In this document: piece by piece, positions 26,623 through 35,581 of the stretch | Position numbering within the stretch: position 1 is the first letter of the stretch | Layout: every line of letters starts with the position of its first letter | NCBI RefSeq assembly: GCF_030252325.1 | Contig: NZ_CP126981.1 | Coordinates: 3,720,001-3,784,000 of the forward strand | DNA: 64,000 bases | From: Candidatus Mycobacterium wuenschmannii | Lineage (GTDB): Bacteria; Actinomycetota; Actinomycetes; Mycobacteriales; Mycobacteriaceae | Reading direction: 5' to 3' | The notes under the pieces: generated by a model | The model's input: only the letters and a program-made list of their open reading frames with translations | Database searches by the model: none | Told to the model about the DNA's origin: nothing | Position numbers and translations under genes: made by a program

Positions 26623-27449
26623 GCGGCGAACCACTCCAGCAATAGATCGGCCAGCTTGTCGGGCTGCTCGTCGGGAATCCAGTGCGACACCCCGGGCATG
26701 ATCTCGAACCGGTATTCGCCGGTCACGTACCGGCCGGTGTTGTACGCCGACTTCGGCATCAGTGCGATGTCTTGGTCGCTCCACACGTAAAGCGTTGGCA
26801 CCGAGACCTTTTGGTTGATCGCACCGGGGCTGGACAGCGGCATCGCGCGGTACCAGTTGATGGCAGCGGTCAGGGCTCCGGGCTCGCGCATCGCCTGCGC
26901 GTCGCGTTCGGCTGCGGCCCGGGATTGCCCGGCCCGCAGCAGTGACTTCACCATGAAGCTCCCGTTGCCGCGCAGCAGGGACCACTCCGGAATACGGGGC
27001 AACTGAAAGAGATACATATAGTACGACGCCAGCCCCTGCCGGCTGTTCAGAAATGACTTGAGGAATGCGGCGGGATGCGGCACGGACACCGGCGACACTG
27101 TCTTCAGCCGCTCGGGCATCTCGGCGGCCGCGCCCCAGGCCACCGCGGCGCCCCAGTCGTGGCCGACGAGGTGTACCTGCTGCGCGCCGCTGGCGTCGAT
27201 GAGTGCGCGGACGTCCCCAACGAGTTCGGGGATCGTGTAATCGCGCCGACGGGGCGGGCGGGCGCCCGGCGAATAGCCGCGCTGATTCGGTAGCAGGCAT
27301 CGATAACCCTGAGCGGTGAGGCGATCGACGACGGCGTCCCAGCTGTCGTTGTGCTGCGGAAAGCCGTGCAGCAGCACCACGACGGGTCCGTCAGCAGGCC
27401 CGGCATCGCGGACGTCGAAGGTCAGCCCCTTGTGGGTGTAGTGATCCAT
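26616..27449 (-). CDS. alpha/beta hydrolase, epoxide-hydrolase-like
   Basis: 277 residues. The oxyanion-hole motif is HGFPQHNDSW, the nucleophile is Asp in GHDWGAAVAW, and the catalytic His is in GVSHWIPDEQP. An Asp nucleophile marks the epoxide hydrolase / haloacid-dehalogenase-like branch. The ATG at 27449 starts directly on the fold. It could detoxify or process epoxides from nearby oxygenases; the substrate is not known. Confidence 0.9.
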   Translation of the reverse strand: MDHYTHKGLTFDVRDAGPADGPVVVLLHGFPQHNDSWDAVVDRLTAQGYRCLLPNQRGYSPGARPPRRRDYTIPELVGDVRALIDASGAQQVHLVGHDWGAAVAWGAAAEMPERLKTVSPVSVPHPAAFLKSFLNSRQGLASYYMYLFQLPRIPEWSLLRGNGSFMVKSLLRAGQSRAAAERDAQAMREPGALTAAINWYRAMPLSSPGAINQKVSVPTLYVWSDQDIALMPKSAYNTGRYVTGEYRFEIMPGVSHWIPDEQPDKLADLLLEWFAAH

Positions 27450-27518
27450 CGGCCAAGCATGTCCTATGGATGCGGACCGCGGGGCATAGTGGTGCCTTCC
27501 ATCGGGTAAGACCGAGCG

Positions 27519-27866
27519 ATGGATGCACATTCTCTGTACGGCCGCTGGATCGATGAGCTGTGGGCCGGAGCAGTGGTTGCGGCTGAGCTCGTGACGGACG
27601 ACTTCGTCGGGCACTGGCCCGAGCGTGATGTTCACGGGCCCGCTGAACTCGAACAGATCATCAAGCAGACGCGAGACCAAGTCCGCGAGCTGAGCTTCGC
27701 CGTGGAGTTGGGTCCGTTTGTCGACGGGGACTTCCTGACCGGACGCTGGCGGGGTACGGGGCAAAGTCCCGATGGCGCAATGTCATTCACCGGAAACGAC
27801 ATCCTGCGTGTCAGCGCCGACGGCCGTCGTATTGCCGAGTACTGGACCGGAACGTCAGCCGGCTGA
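27519..27866 (+). CDS. SnoaL-like (NTF2-fold) small protein
   Basis: 115 residues. The pattern YGRWIDELWAG...DDFVGHWPERDVHGPAELEQII, then GRWRGTG and ISADGRRIAEYW-like ending fits the SnoaL/NTF2 cone fold, used by polyketide cyclases, isomerases and many uncharacterised proteins. It is monocistronic and divergent from the hydrolase. No active-site assignment is safe. Confidence 0.75.
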   Translation: MDAHSLYGRWIDELWAGAVVAAELVTDDFVGHWPERDVHGPAELEQIIKQTRDQVRELSFAVELGPFVDGDFLTGRWRGTGQSPDGAMSFTGNDILRVSADGRRIAEYWTGTSAG

Positions 27867-27885
27867 TACGCCGACGCTCCGGCAA

Positions 27886-28536
27886 TCACTTTCGCGGTAG
27901 GGGCTGGGCTCGTGCCCGCAGTAGCTGGGCGCCGGGGCCGTCGAGTTCCTCGGCGTACGCGGGACGACCGGCCATGCTCATCACGAGTGCGAGGGTGGAC
28001 CCGGTCACCACCGCCCCGTCTCCGGCGACGAACGGTCCGTCGTCGGCGCGCAACTGCAGATCGGCGGCGCGGCTGCTACTGGGCACGGCGAAATTGCGGC
28101 GGGCGAAGAATTCGGCCACCGCGGTCAGAGCCTCGACACCGGGCGTCCGCTCGAGTCCGAGGGGCCGGCGAATGTCCTGGGCGTGCACGAGCACCTCGCC
28201 GAGGTAGGCCGGGGTGTGCGACGACGGCGCGGTAGTGCTCTGGATGACGGCGTGGAACTTGCTCAGTGTGTCGGCGGGGTCGTCGCCACGATGTTCGGCC
28301 AGCCGGCGCCGATTGTGTACGTCGGTGCGAAAACGCGCAAAAGTCATGCTGCGCAGCCACTTTCCCTGGCTCGTGCTCGCCGCTGCGGTCAGGTGCGCCA
28401 CAACCTCCTCGACATTCCAGGCGTCGCACAACGTCGGGTGCTCCCACTGCTCCTCACTCAGGCCGGCGAGGTCGTCCGCCAGCGCCGCCCGCTCGACGTG
28501 CACGAGTGGCCACAGGTGGTCGTACCGGGGTGTCAT
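27886..28536 (-). CDS. maleylpyruvate-isomerase-family (mycothiol-dependent/DinB-like) protein
   Basis: 216 residues. The N-terminal four-helix bundle (ERAALADDLAGLSEEQW, PTLCDAWNVEEVVAHL) is the mycothiol-dependent maleylpyruvate isomerase / DinB-like domain, where metal-binding His such as the one in VVAHL and HAQDIRRP are visible. The C-terminal part (about 130 on) is the usual second domain. Members transfer or isomerise with mycothiol. Its ATG overlaps the stop of the DUF5990 gene, so they form a two-gene operon. Confidence 0.82.
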   Translation of the reverse strand: MTPRYDHLWPLVHVERAALADDLAGLSEEQWEHPTLCDAWNVEEVVAHLTAAASTSQGKWLRSMTFARFRTDVHNRRRLAEHRGDDPADTLSKFHAVIQSTTAPSSHTPAYLGEVLVHAQDIRRPLGLERTPGVEALTAVAEFFARRNFAVPSSSRAADLQLRADDGPFVAGDGAVVTGSTLALVMSMAGRPAYAEELDGPGAQLLRARAQPLPRK

Positions 28537-28973
28537 CGGCTGCTCCAGTGGATGTTCGGCGGTACTACCCGGGCGCACAGCGGCTGTCCCTTCGTGTCGG
28601 TCAGGCCGAGCGCTCCGACCAGCGTCCCTGACGCCAGGGCCCCGGTCATCACCTCGGCGGGCACAGCGGCGAGCATCAGCTTGGCGCGACGGAACATCGC
28701 GAAGTGGCCGGCATCGTCGACCGTGCCCCAGCTGAGGTAGATGAACCGATCGCCCGGTCGCCCGTGAATCTGCGGGCCGCGGATATCGTCGCCGTCCACC
28801 GAGCAGTCCAGCGTCCAGGCCGCCGACGCTGCGTCGCCGCGGTGCACGCCCACGAGTTCGTCGCGGGGGCTCTTGGACTGCACGCCGACGTGGATGTTGG
28901 CATAGCCGGGAAAGTTGTCACCTGAGCCGCAGTCGCGGCCGGGTAGCTGCGTGCCCTCGATGCGGATCTGCAC
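28533..28973 (-). CDS. DUF5990 family protein
   Basis: 146 residues from GTG. The sequence (IRIEGTQLPGRDCG, YANIHVGVQ, GDRFIYLSWG, MFRRAKLML) matches the uncharacterised actinobacterial DUF5990 family. It looks like an all-beta, soluble protein with no signal peptide. It is the first gene of a pair with the maleylpyruvate-isomerase-like gene, overlapping by ATGA. No function can be assigned. Confidence 0.78.
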   Translation of the reverse strand: MQIRIEGTQLPGRDCGSGDNFPGYANIHVGVQSKSPRDELVGVHRGDAASAAWTLDCSVDGDDIRGPQIHGRPGDRFIYLSWGTVDDAGHFAMFRRAKLMLAAVPAEVMTGALASGTLVGALGLTDTKGQPLCARVVPPNIHWSSR

Positions 28974-29130
28974 GCCCTCATTGTTGCGCAGGCGCTAACG
29001 GTGCTGAGCATTGAGCGTGTCCGACACCGAGGTCGAGCAGGTTCGCGACATCGACCCGGGATGGCATCTGCTGCTCAGTCATTCGACCAACCTGGCGTGA
29101 ATTTGACGGCGGCGGTGCAATACTCACTGC

Positions 29131-29784
29131 GTGGGTGCACGGTCCAGCCCCGGGGCCGGCTCGGCGGACAAGTCGCTGTCTGACGACTTGCGCGAGCGGT
29201 TGATCGACGCCGCCTTGGAACTCTTTGTGCGACAAGGCTATGACGCCACCAGTGCCGATCAGATCGCTGCACGGGCAGACGCATCGCCCGCCGACTTTGC
29301 GAAACACTTCGATGACGCGGAGGCGGTCTTGGTGTGCATCGTCGACGCCATGTCGCACGCGACCGCCGCCGAGTTGCAGCGTACGTCGAAAGGTGTCGAC
29401 CCCGAGAGCGCCTTGCTCAGTGCCGGTTCCGCGATGGTGACCGCGATCGTCGAAGGTCGGGGAGCCGTACCGCTCGAGCGCCTCATCGCGCTGGCGCGCA
29501 TCGTGAGCGCAACCCGCAACCTGCACCGGAAGGTGTCGGCGGCGCGTCGACGGGTGATCGCGCCCGCGCTCGCCGACTGGATGGGCGTCAGCGTCGACAA
29601 CCGGCGGTTGCAGCGCGCGCTGACGATGTGGTCGGCCGTGACCGCCAGCGCCTACGTCACGGCGGCAGACCTGCCCGACAAGTATCAGCCGCAGCGCGAC
29701 AGCAATCTCCAGCAGCGGATGATCTCCAACATTGCGCAGAGCTTCAGTGAGGTGATGGGCGATCATCCGCGAAAGCCGGAGTGA
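29131..29784 (+). CDS. TetR-family regulator
   Basis: 217 residues from GTG. The N-terminal helix-turn-helix is seen in LIDAALELFVRQGYDATSADQIAARADASPADFAKHF (about 23-60), but the recognition helix (SPADFAKHFDD) departs from the usual GxxYYHF form. The C-terminal ligand domain is all-helical. It is convergent with mmpL, leaving only 3 bases, and divergent from the DUF5990 pair, so its target could be either that pair or itself. A clear operator was not found in the 157-bp gap. Confidence 0.87.
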   Translation: MGARSSPGAGSADKSLSDDLRERLIDAALELFVRQGYDATSADQIAARADASPADFAKHFDDAEAVLVCIVDAMSHATAAELQRTSKGVDPESALLSAGSAMVTAIVEGRGAVPLERLIALARIVSATRNLHRKVSAARRRVIAPALADWMGVSVDNRRLQRALTMWSAVTASAYVTAADLPDKYQPQRDSNLQQRMISNIAQSFSEVMGDHPRKPE

Positions 29785-29787
29785 CGC

Positions 29788-32724
29788 TTATGGCTCCGGG
29801 TTCGGGTGTCGCGGTTGGTACAGCAGCGCGCGCACCAATGGCCGCGGCCCGACCGACCGAAGCATCTGGCTGGCCGGGCGGACCCGGACCCGTTTCGGCC
29901 ACCAGAACCAGCGCCCCATCAACCTCATGATCGACGGCGTGATCAGCGTCCGGACGACGAAGGTGTCAAACATCAGACCGATACCGATCGTGGAGCCGAA
30001 CTGACCGATCGCCCGCAGATCGCTACTCAGCATCGCGGCCATCGTCACGGCGAACACCACACCGGCTGCGGACACCACCGGGCCGGTCACACCCACGCCG
30101 CGGATGAGCCCGGTGTTCAGGCCGGCGCCGATCTCTTCCTCGATTCGGGACACCAGCATCAGGTTGTAGTCGGACCCCACCGCCAAGAGTACAATCAGCG
30201 CGAATTCCGTTGCCACCCAGTGCAATTGGAAGTGGCCCAGATGCTGCCAGATCAGCGTCGAGAATCCGAAAGCCGCCCCTAGCGACAGCACGATCGTGCC
30301 GACGATGACGCCCGCGGCGACGAGAGCGCGGGTGACGATCACCATGATGATGAAGATCAGCACGATCGACGCCACCGCGGCGATCAGGAGGTCGTACCAG
30401 GCACCGGTGGCGATGTCGTTGAACGTCGCGGCGGTGCCGCCGAGATAGATGTCGGCGTTTTCCAGGGAGGTGAGTTTCAGCGCCTCTTTGGCCGCGTTGC
30501 GCTCCTGGTCGACGGACTTGATGCCTTCCGCGGTCGCCGGGTCCACGGCGTGCGTGATGATGAACCGCGCGGCCTTTCCGTCCGGCGACACCATCAGGCT
30601 CAGCCCGAACTGGAAATCGGAGTTCTGGAAGATCTCCGGCGGCAGGTAGAACAGGCTCTCCACCCGCGCGTCGTTGAACGACTTGCCCATAATCGCGTTG
30701 GTGTCGGTGAGCCGGTCGAACTGGTCGATCAGGCTGTCGAACGAGCTGTAAATCGTCAGCGTCGTATCCCGGATCGCCTTGGAGACGGCGATGTTCTCCG
30801 GAATGATCGCCAACAATTCACGGGTGGCCGCAGCCGTGTTGGTGAGGTCGCTGGTGAGGGCGTGGAACTTCTCGGCGAGCTGGTCGAATCCGTCCAGGGC
30901 GTCGAACAGGCTTCGCAGCGAAAGGCAGATCGGGATGTCGTAGCAGTGCTTCTCCCAGTAGAAGTAGCTGCGAATCGGGCGCCAGAAGTCGTCGAAATCG
31001 GCGATATGGTCCCGGATCTCATCTGTGACGGCAGCCGTTTCCGCCGTGGTCTTTGCGCTGTCGTCGGTCGCGTTGGAGAGCTTCTGGGTGATCGCATACT
31101 GCTTCTCCAGCAGCGAGATCTGAACGTCGAGGAAACCGGTGATCTTCTTGATGTCACCGACGCGGGCCTTCAGATAGCTGAGGTTGTCGCGGATCGGCGC
31201 GCTCTGCACGCTGAGCTGGAACGGAATGGATCCGTCTTCGATCGGCGGACCGAGTGGCCTGGTGATGCTCTGCACCCGCTCGATGCCCGGCACCCGGAAG
31301 ATGGCCCCGGCCACCTTGTCCAGCACCAGCATGTCTCGGGGATTACGCAGGTCGTGGTCGGATTCGATCATCAGCAGGTCCGGGTTCAACCGAGCCTGGG
31401 TGAAGTGTCGATCGGCCGCGTCGTACGCCTGCACCGACTGGGCACTGTGCGGCAGGTAGTAGAGGTCGTTGTAACGCGGAGTGAAGCCCGCCAGGCCCAA
31501 GGCGCCGACGATCGCCAGGATGACCGAGATGGCGAGAATGGGAGCGGGCCACCGCACGATGGCCGTCGCCAGGCGGCGCCAGCGGGTGTAGTTGAACTTG
31601 CGTTTGGGGTCCAAAAGACCGAAGCCACTGGCGAATGCGATGAGCGCGGGCGTCAGCGTGACCCCCGCCGCCACCACCACCAGAAGGCCCACCGCGCACG
31701 GGAAAGCCAGTGAACTGAAGTAGGGCAGCCGGGTGAATTTCAAGCAGGCCAGCGCCCCGACAATGGTCAGGCCGGAGCCCAGGACCACCTTGCTGACGCC
31801 GGCGAAGGTGTCGTAGTAAGCGGCTTCGCGGTCCAGCCCGCGTTCACGGCCTTCCTGATAGCGGCCGACCATGAAGATCGCGTAGTCGGTACCCGCCGCG
31901 ATGGCCAGTGAGGTCAACAGGTTCACGGCGAAGGTCGACAGGCCCATGACGCCGGTTTCGCCCAGCAGCGAAACCACGCCGCGGCCCGCCGCCAGCCCCA
32001 CGAAGAGGATGAACATGGTCAGCAGCACGGTGCCGATGGACCGGTAGACGAACCCCAGCATGATCGCGATGATCACGACCGTGATGAGCGTGATCTTGGC
32101 GAGGCTGGCGTCACCGACCACGATCGTGTCGGCGGTCAGGGCCCCCTGGCCGGCGACGTAGGCCTTCACGCCCGCCGGCGGCTTGGTATCCGCGACGATT
32201 TTGCGAACCGCGGCAACGGATTTGTCGCCCTCGGCACCACCCTGGTCACCCTTCAGGTTGACCTGGACGTAGGCGGCCTTGTGGTCGTAGCTCTCGACAC
32301 CCGATGAGGTGAATCGCTGCCCCCAGAAGTTCAGCGCATGCTCGACGTGTTCGTGGTCGGCCTGAATCTTCTTGACCAGTTCGTCGTAGAACTTGTGCGC
32401 GTCGGGGCCGAGCTTGTTGTCGCCGACCAGTGTCACCAGGACGAGGTTGTCGGAGTCGTACTCCTTGAACTTCTCGCCGATGTGCTTCATGCCGGTCACC
32501 GACGGCGCGTCGGATGGCGACAGTGGCACCGAGATCTCTTCGGCGACCTTCTCCAACTGCGGGACGAAGACGTTGACGCCTACCGCCAGTAGCACCCACA
32601 CGATGACAATCGGGAGCGCCAAGACCCGGATGGTGCGAGCTATCCGCGGCTTGCGCTCGAGCTCGTGGTGTTGGGGGACGGGTATCTGGTCGGTGTCGGT
32701 GCTGTCGCTGGGGCCGTTGGTCAC
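29788..32724 (-). CDS. MmpL-family RND lipid transporter
   Basis: 978 residues, in the range of MmpL4/MmpL5. One membrane helix near the N-terminus, a long extracytoplasmic domain, five more helices (about 205-370), a second large loop with coiled-coil-like stretches, and a final helix group (about 770-935). The proton-relay Asp-Tyr pairs GTDYAIF and GSDYNLM are intact. Such pumps export siderophores, glycopeptidolipids or other lipids with an MmpS partner. The start overlaps the mmpS stop by 4 bases. The cargo is unknown; no biosynthetic genes adjoin it. Confidence 0.95.
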   Translation of the reverse strand: MTNGPSDSTDTDQIPVPQHHELERKPRIARTIRVLALPIVIVWVLLAVGVNVFVPQLEKVAEEISVPLSPSDAPSVTGMKHIGEKFKEYDSDNLVLVTLVGDNKLGPDAHKFYDELVKKIQADHEHVEHALNFWGQRFTSSGVESYDHKAAYVQVNLKGDQGGAEGDKSVAAVRKIVADTKPPAGVKAYVAGQGALTADTIVVGDASLAKITLITVVIIAIMLGFVYRSIGTVLLTMFILFVGLAAGRGVVSLLGETGVMGLSTFAVNLLTSLAIAAGTDYAIFMVGRYQEGRERGLDREAAYYDTFAGVSKVVLGSGLTIVGALACLKFTRLPYFSSLAFPCAVGLLVVVAAGVTLTPALIAFASGFGLLDPKRKFNYTRWRRLATAIVRWPAPILAISVILAIVGALGLAGFTPRYNDLYYLPHSAQSVQAYDAADRHFTQARLNPDLLMIESDHDLRNPRDMLVLDKVAGAIFRVPGIERVQSITRPLGPPIEDGSIPFQLSVQSAPIRDNLSYLKARVGDIKKITGFLDVQISLLEKQYAITQKLSNATDDSAKTTAETAAVTDEIRDHIADFDDFWRPIRSYFYWEKHCYDIPICLSLRSLFDALDGFDQLAEKFHALTSDLTNTAAATRELLAIIPENIAVSKAIRDTTLTIYSSFDSLIDQFDRLTDTNAIMGKSFNDARVESLFYLPPEIFQNSDFQFGLSLMVSPDGKAARFIITHAVDPATAEGIKSVDQERNAAKEALKLTSLENADIYLGGTAATFNDIATGAWYDLLIAAVASIVLIFIIMVIVTRALVAAGVIVGTIVLSLGAAFGFSTLIWQHLGHFQLHWVATEFALIVLLAVGSDYNLMLVSRIEEEIGAGLNTGLIRGVGVTGPVVSAAGVVFAVTMAAMLSSDLRAIGQFGSTIGIGLMFDTFVVRTLITPSIMRLMGRWFWWPKRVRVRPASQMLRSVGPRPLVRALLYQPRHPNPEP

Positions 32725-33143
32725 GCGGACTTGTCCAAGCAGGAGACCTGTGCGTTCTGCCTGTCGACCTGATGCTGGTCGACCAATTTGCCGTCGACCG
32801 TGATCCGGCAGCCGATGGACGGACTGTCACCCTGGGCAATCACGTAGGCGAAGATGCCGGGCATCGCGGCGGTGATCGTCGTCGACCACGGCAGCGTGGT
32901 GAAGTCCGCCTTCTGCGGTAGCGATTCCGCGTCCATCCAGTTGACGGTGCCGGTCGTTCCGGGCGGCCCCAAGATTTCGTAGACGGCGGTCTTGGTGGCG
33001 TACGGCGGGGTCGCGTCCCGAGGGTCGGGCTTGGGCAGGCCGGGACCCGGGAAGACGCCGTTGAGCCGCATGACCGCGACGCCGCCGATGATCAGCGCTA
33101 CGACCACGACCAGCGGGACCCACGCCCGCTTGAGAATCGTCAA
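32721..33143 (-). CDS. MmpS-family accessory membrane protein
   Basis: 140 residues. One membrane helix (about 9-26, WVPLVVVVALIIGGVAVM), then a periplasmic beta-sandwich domain with YEILGPPGTTGTVNWMD and two Cys (CRITVDGK, VSCLDK) that could pair. This matches MmpS4/MmpS5, the partner of MmpL pumps. The start is TTG with GGGGGAT just upstream. It is the first gene of mmpS-mmpL, and the 334-bp region before it carries a 17-bp palindrome. Confidence 0.93.
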   Translation of the reverse strand: MTILKRAWVPLVVVVALIIGGVAVMRLNGVFPGPGLPKPDPRDATPPYATKTAVYEILGPPGTTGTVNWMDAESLPQKADFTTLPWSTTITAAMPGIFAYVIAQGDSPSIGCRITVDGKLVDQHQVDRQNAQVSCLDKSA

Positions 33144-33477
33144 GGTATCCCCCGCTCACGAATGCTTGCTGGCAAAATATTAAGACAAATTGGCGCGTGC
33201 GCCACCGCAGGGACCGAACGTCACTCTCGTCGGGTTCATTCCCGCGCGACGCCCCGGTCCGTCGAGACGGGTCGTCCACCTGAGCCGCGACGGGGGCTGA
33301 AACGGTGAGTACGGCGGCATTGTCGGAACTCGGTAATTAGTTTGAGAAAATAACTTGCGGCACCGACTCGTGCGAATAGCCGGCGAAATACGCGCCCCCG
33401 ATTTTCGCATCGAAAATTGCGTGCCGCCGTCCGAGAATTAGCCCTGCCGTAACGCTTTTGCGCGTAGCGTGAACTGC
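33144..33477. promoter_or_regulatory. 334-bp divergent control region between mmpS and the Cys-rich gene
   Basis: No gene is supported. The region is relatively AT-rich. It has the palindrome ATTTTCG-CAT-CGAAAAT at 33401-33417, with perfect 7-bp arms, 60 bp before the Cys-rich gene and 258 bp before mmpS. Position favours control of the Cys-rich gene, though a shared site is possible. MmpS/L operons in mycobacteria are often under MarR or TetR repressors, but no such gene adjoins this promoter. Confidence 0.5.
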
Positions 33478-33696
33478 ATGGCTACCAAGACCAAGGTCAA
33501 GACTTGCGTACATTGCGGCCACTCGTTTGACCCCAACAACCGATGGCGCGATCTGGCCAATCCGGGCTGGCACTCAGTCGCCTCGAATTACTGCTCGCAC
33601 GAATGTTGCGATCAATACCACCGCGATATGAGCCACTGCTGCTCGTCGCACGCCAAAGACAAGGAACGGCGCCAGGCCGTCAAGGCGTCGCGGTAA
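33478..33696 (+). CDS. Cys-rich mini-protein, probable zinc ribbon
   Basis: 72 residues, basic at both ends. Cysteines occur as CVHC (10, 13), then C42, C46-C47 and C57-C58, with several His (H12, H15, H44, H50, H56). CxxC plus later Cys/His groups can hold one or two zinc ions. No family is recognised. There is no Shine-Dalgarno sequence before the ATG at 33478, so the message may be leaderless. It stands alone between the mmpS promoter and the diguanylate cyclase. Lack of a signal peptide suggests a cytoplasmic nucleic-acid or metal binder. Confidence 0.72.
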   Translation: MATKTKVKTCVHCGHSFDPNNRWRDLANPGWHSVASNYCSHECCDQYHRDMSHCCSSHAKDKERRQAVKASR

Positions 33697-33783
33697 CCCG
33701 CGACCGAGGAAGACCCGCGCGCGTTCGCGCAGCCGTGACGTCGCGAAAGACACCCATCAACCTGCATACCCGCACGGTCGTCG

Positions 33784-33804
33784 TGTGCTGAACTGGTCAG
33801 CACA
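33784..33804. promoter_or_regulatory. 8-bp inverted repeat before the diguanylate cyclase gene
   Basis: TGTGCTGA (33784-33791) and TCAGCACA (33797-33804) are perfect arms around a 5-base spacer. The element ends 32 bases before the ATG of the cyclase gene and 87 bases after the Cys-rich gene. No T-run follows, so an operator is more likely than a terminator. Confidence 0.45.
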
Positions 33805-33836
33805 GGTTGGACACAACCGATCGAAGGCCGGGGCGG

Positions 33837-35552
33837 ATGGAGCAAGACCTCAGCGCACAGCCAATTGCGCGAAATGAGGCTGAGCGGTCCCTGACGCCGG
33901 AGGCCGAAGAGCGGTATCGGTGGTTGATTGACCACAGCCCGCTCGCCATCTGCGTCCATGCCGACGGGCGCTACGTCTACGTCAACGAAACACTGGTCCG
34001 GCGGATGGGCGCGAAGTCCGCGGACGAATTGTTGGGACGCCGGATCACCGACTTCGTGCATCCCGATTCGCTGGCCGCCGTGGCTGCCCACATCGCCGCG
34101 CGCCGGCACGAGGGCGATGCGACTCCGCCGCTGGAACTCACGATCCTGCCGTTGGACGGCACCAAGCGCGAGGTCGAGGCCATCGCGATCCGCACCCGCT
34201 GGGAGGGTCAGCCGGCGCACAAGGTGATCTTCCGCGACCTGAGTGAGCAGAAGGAAACCGAAGCCAGGCTGCGCCTACAGGCCGCGCTCGTCTCGCACGT
34301 CAGTGACGCCTTCATCGCAACCACGGTGACCGGCGAGATCACCAGTTGGAACCCCGCGGCCGAAGCGATCTATGGCCGGTCGGCCGCGCGCGCATTGGGG
34401 TTGCCGGTCAGCGAGGCGGTCGGTGCTCCGCTGAATCCGGCCAGCATCGTGGCGGCCGGGGGAGTTGAGCACACCACACACCGGGCCGTCGACGGCTCCG
34501 CGCTCGCGATGCGCGTGTCGGTATCGCCGATGAGCGACGGCTACGTGGTGCTGTGCGCGGACCAGACTGCGCTCCGGCGCGCCGAGCAACACTTCCAGAG
34601 CGTGGTGGCCTCACTCGAGGGCGGCGTGGTGGTGATCAGCCCCCGTGGCGAAGTCGAGTCGGTGAATCCCGCGGCCCTGCGGATCATGGGAGTCCCGGAG
34701 ACGGGCGTCGACGCCGTCGAGTTCGCAAAGCTCGCGTCGGTTCCGATCTACGACAGCACTGGGACGCTGCTGAGCCCCGACCAGTGGCCGGTGCTGAAAA
34801 CCCTTGCCACCAGCCGTCGACAGGGCACCGTCTACGGTGTCGACCGGTTGCTGGACGGCCAGCGGATCTGGGTCTCGGTGAATTGGTCGCCGCTGGACCC
34901 CACCGATACCGCGCGGTCGTCGGTGTTGATCTCGTTCATCGACGTCACCGAGAGTCACACCACGCAGCGACGGCTCGAGCATCAGGCCGCCCACGACCCG
35001 TTGACCGGTCTGCCCAACCGCACTCGAGTGATCGAGCTCATCAACAGCGGAGTGGCTTCCGGTCAAAGTAGTTTGGGCGCAGTGCTTTTCATCGACTGCG
35101 ACAACTTCAAGGCCATCAACGACGCCTTGGGTCATTACGCCGGTGACACGGTGTTGCAGATCGCCGCGCAACGGCTCGACCAGGCATTGCGTCCCAACGA
35201 CGTGGTCGGCCGGGTTGGCGGCGACGAATTCGTCGCACTGCTGGCCGCGCCCTTGCAGCCGGTGGAGATCGACGATCTGGCCAGGCGACTGCACGCGGCG
35301 CTGGCCGAGCCGATCGCCGTCGATCACCAAACCGATTCGACGGCAACACGTTACGTGTGGATCAGCGCGAGCATCGGACTGGTCCCCTTCCAGTCGGCAG
35401 ACAGACGGAGCGCCGAGGAGATCCTGCACGACGCGGATCAGGCGATGTACCAGGCGAAGAGGACGGGCCAGGCGACCAGTCGCTACGAGTATGTCAATGG
35501 TCGAAAGCCGGGCAGTCGCGCGGTGCTCGACTGGTTGCGCAATCGCCGCTAA
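33837..35552 (+). CDS. PAS-PAS-PAS-GGDEF diguanylate cyclase
   Basis: 571 residues with three PAS-like sensor domains (about 20-140, 145-255 and 258-370: YRWLIDHSPLAICVHADGRY, VSHVSDAFIATTVTGEITSW, ASLEGGVVVISPRGEVESV) and a C-terminal GGDEF domain (about 385-555). The active site GGDEF (461-465) is intact, and an RxxD inhibitory site (RPND, 452-455) lies exactly five residues upstream, so the enzyme should make c-di-GMP with product inhibition. No EAL domain and no membrane helix are present. The ATG at 33837 is preferred over a TTG ten codons earlier because GGGGCGG precedes it. Signal and effector are unknown. Confidence 0.93.
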   Translation: MEQDLSAQPIARNEAERSLTPEAEERYRWLIDHSPLAICVHADGRYVYVNETLVRRMGAKSADELLGRRITDFVHPDSLAAVAAHIAARRHEGDATPPLELTILPLDGTKREVEAIAIRTRWEGQPAHKVIFRDLSEQKETEARLRLQAALVSHVSDAFIATTVTGEITSWNPAAEAIYGRSAARALGLPVSEAVGAPLNPASIVAAGGVEHTTHRAVDGSALAMRVSVSPMSDGYVVLCADQTALRRAEQHFQSVVASLEGGVVVISPRGEVESVNPAALRIMGVPETGVDAVEFAKLASVPIYDSTGTLLSPDQWPVLKTLATSRRQGTVYGVDRLLDGQRIWVSVNWSPLDPTDTARSSVLISFIDVTESHTTQRRLEHQAAHDPLTGLPNRTRVIELINSGVASGQSSLGAVLFIDCDNFKAINDALGHYAGDTVLQIAAQRLDQALRPNDVVGRVGGDEFVALLAAPLQPVEIDDLARRLHAALAEPIAVDHQTDSTATRYVWISASIGLVPFQSADRRSAEEILHDADQAMYQAKRTGQATSRYEYVNGRKPGSRAVLDWLRNRR

Positions 35553-35581
35553 CCCGTTTCGCGACGGTGGCGGCGAAGTAG

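Noticed and set aside
30550..31713. 387-codon open frame on the plus strand
   Set aside because: Mirror of the central part of mmpL; the opposite strand has intact RND motifs.
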